64,000 bases of DNA from Streptococcus sp. HPH0090 (lineage in GTDB: Bacteria; Bacillota; Bacilli; Lactobacillales; Streptococcaceae). The position numbers and the translations under genes were made by a program. The stretch is taken from assembly GCF_000411475.1 (NCBI RefSeq), contig NZ_KE150464.1, positions 1,108,501 to 1,172,500 of the forward strand, given 5' to 3'. Shown here piece after piece: positions 63,961 through 64,000 of the stretch. Position 1 is the stretch's first letter. The number at the start of each line of letters is the position of its first letter. The notes below the pieces were generated by a model. The model was not told the origin of the DNA. It worked only from the letters and a program-made list of their open reading frames with translations, and made no database searches.

Positions 63961-64000
63961 ATGACTATTCGTAAAACTAAAAGTGGTAAATGGACCGTTG
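63961..64000 (+). CDS. Tyrosine integrase, 5' end only
   Basis: ATG at 63961 reads MTIRKTKSGKWTV to the window edge. This is the opening of an Arm-DNA-binding domain (K.GKW.V pattern) of phage/ICE tyrosine recombinases. It begins 3 bp after DUF3173. The catalytic part is outside the window, so the family is inferred from these 13 codons and the context. Confidence 0.75.
   Translation, partial: MTIRKTKSGKWTV

Larger units (their letters stand above)
59569..64000 (+). mobile_element. Integrative mobilizable-type element in tRNA-Leu (left part)
   Basis: From attL rightward: truncated NUDIX gene, SMR efflux gene, cI-like repressor with operators, MerR-like protein, Rep_trans initiator, small unknown protein, DUF3173, and the start of an integrase. 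DUF3173 followed directly by a tyrosine integrase, with a Rep_trans protein inside, is the usual build of small streptococcal integrative mobilizable elements. No conjugation (type IV secretion) genes are visible in this part, so it would need a helper. The right end is outside the window. AT-rich bases 59623-59775 carry inverted repeats (GATACTTTTTAG and CTAGAAAGTATAC) that could be integrase arm sites. Confidence 0.85.

Noticed and set aside
1..64000. CRISPR array or restriction-modification/defence genes
   Set aside because: No regularly spaced direct repeats and no Cas, methyltransferase-specificity or nuclease defence genes were seen. The only short tandem repeats are coding (4481-4720).

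Overview
The window is chromosomal DNA of a low-GC Gram-positive coccus, almost certainly a mitis-group Streptococcus (S. mitis / S. oralis type). The evidence is an ami oligopeptide operon, endA, patAB, a comG operon with a ComX-type cin-box, a YSIRK/LPXTG surface protein, and strong sigma-A promoters with extended -10 boxes. Genes that I remember as well separated in S. pneumoniae (the endA-to-alaT block and the gltX-pgi-patAB block) lie side by side here, so this is probably a relative and not S. pneumoniae itself. That last point is recollection plus inference, not computed.

Layout. 1-5.3 kb: a 1678-residue cell-wall-anchored GH95 alpha-L-fucosidase with a cre-like CcpA site. 5.3-5.8 kb: two overlapping small genes behind an operator-like palindrome. 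5.8-12.4 kb: amiACDEF on the minus strand. 12.5 kb: tRNA-Cys. 12.7-22.8 kb: a CBS-domain membrane protein, endA, epuA, murA, a DUF1146 gene, sepM, coaD, rsmD, asnA, a Bax-inhibitor-like gene, a TrmH-type methyltransferase, acyP and yidC2. 22.9-26.9 kb: an ABC exporter plus two-component system resembling peptide-antibiotic immunity modules. 27-35.5 kb: pflA, lysA, purR, then the operon rsmA-rsgA-rpe-thiN-rmuC-yhaM. 35.6-37.8 kb: two unrecognised genes, one with an SseB-like domain. 37.9-41.3 kb: rnmV-tatD and a KimA-like transporter. 41.4-43.8 kb: rpmH, a DUF2625 gene and alaT. 43.9-44.2 kb: a self-contained structured RNA gene with no protein explanation. 44.3-51.7 kb: gltX, pgi, an amidotransferase, and patB/patA with a leader attenuator. 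51.9-56.4 kb: a histidine phosphatase and comGA-GG. 56.4-59.3 kb: a DUF1033 gene, a zinc alcohol dehydrogenase and nagA.

59.57 kb to the right edge: the left part of an integrated mobilizable-type element. It begins at a duplicated 3' fragment of tRNA-Leu (attL). It carries a truncated NUDIX gene, an SMR efflux gene, a cI-like repressor with palindromic operators, a probable antisense RNA, a MerR-like coiled-coil protein, a Rep_trans replication/mobilization initiator with hairpins at its start, a small unknown protein, a DUF3173 protein, and the first 13 codons of a presumed integrase. The intact tRNA-Leu and attR should lie beyond the right edge.

Most interesting signals: (i) the antisense RNA inside the element, where two G:U wobbles show which strand folds; (ii) the unassigned ~310-nt RNA between gltX and alaT; (iii) leaderless starts for two different RNA methyltransferase genes; (iv) the small-protein pair with an operator over its -35 and a UUUUUUA slippery heptamer; (v) the patA attenuator preceded by a three-codon leader ORF. 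None was tested computationally; all coordinates and pairings were read by eye.
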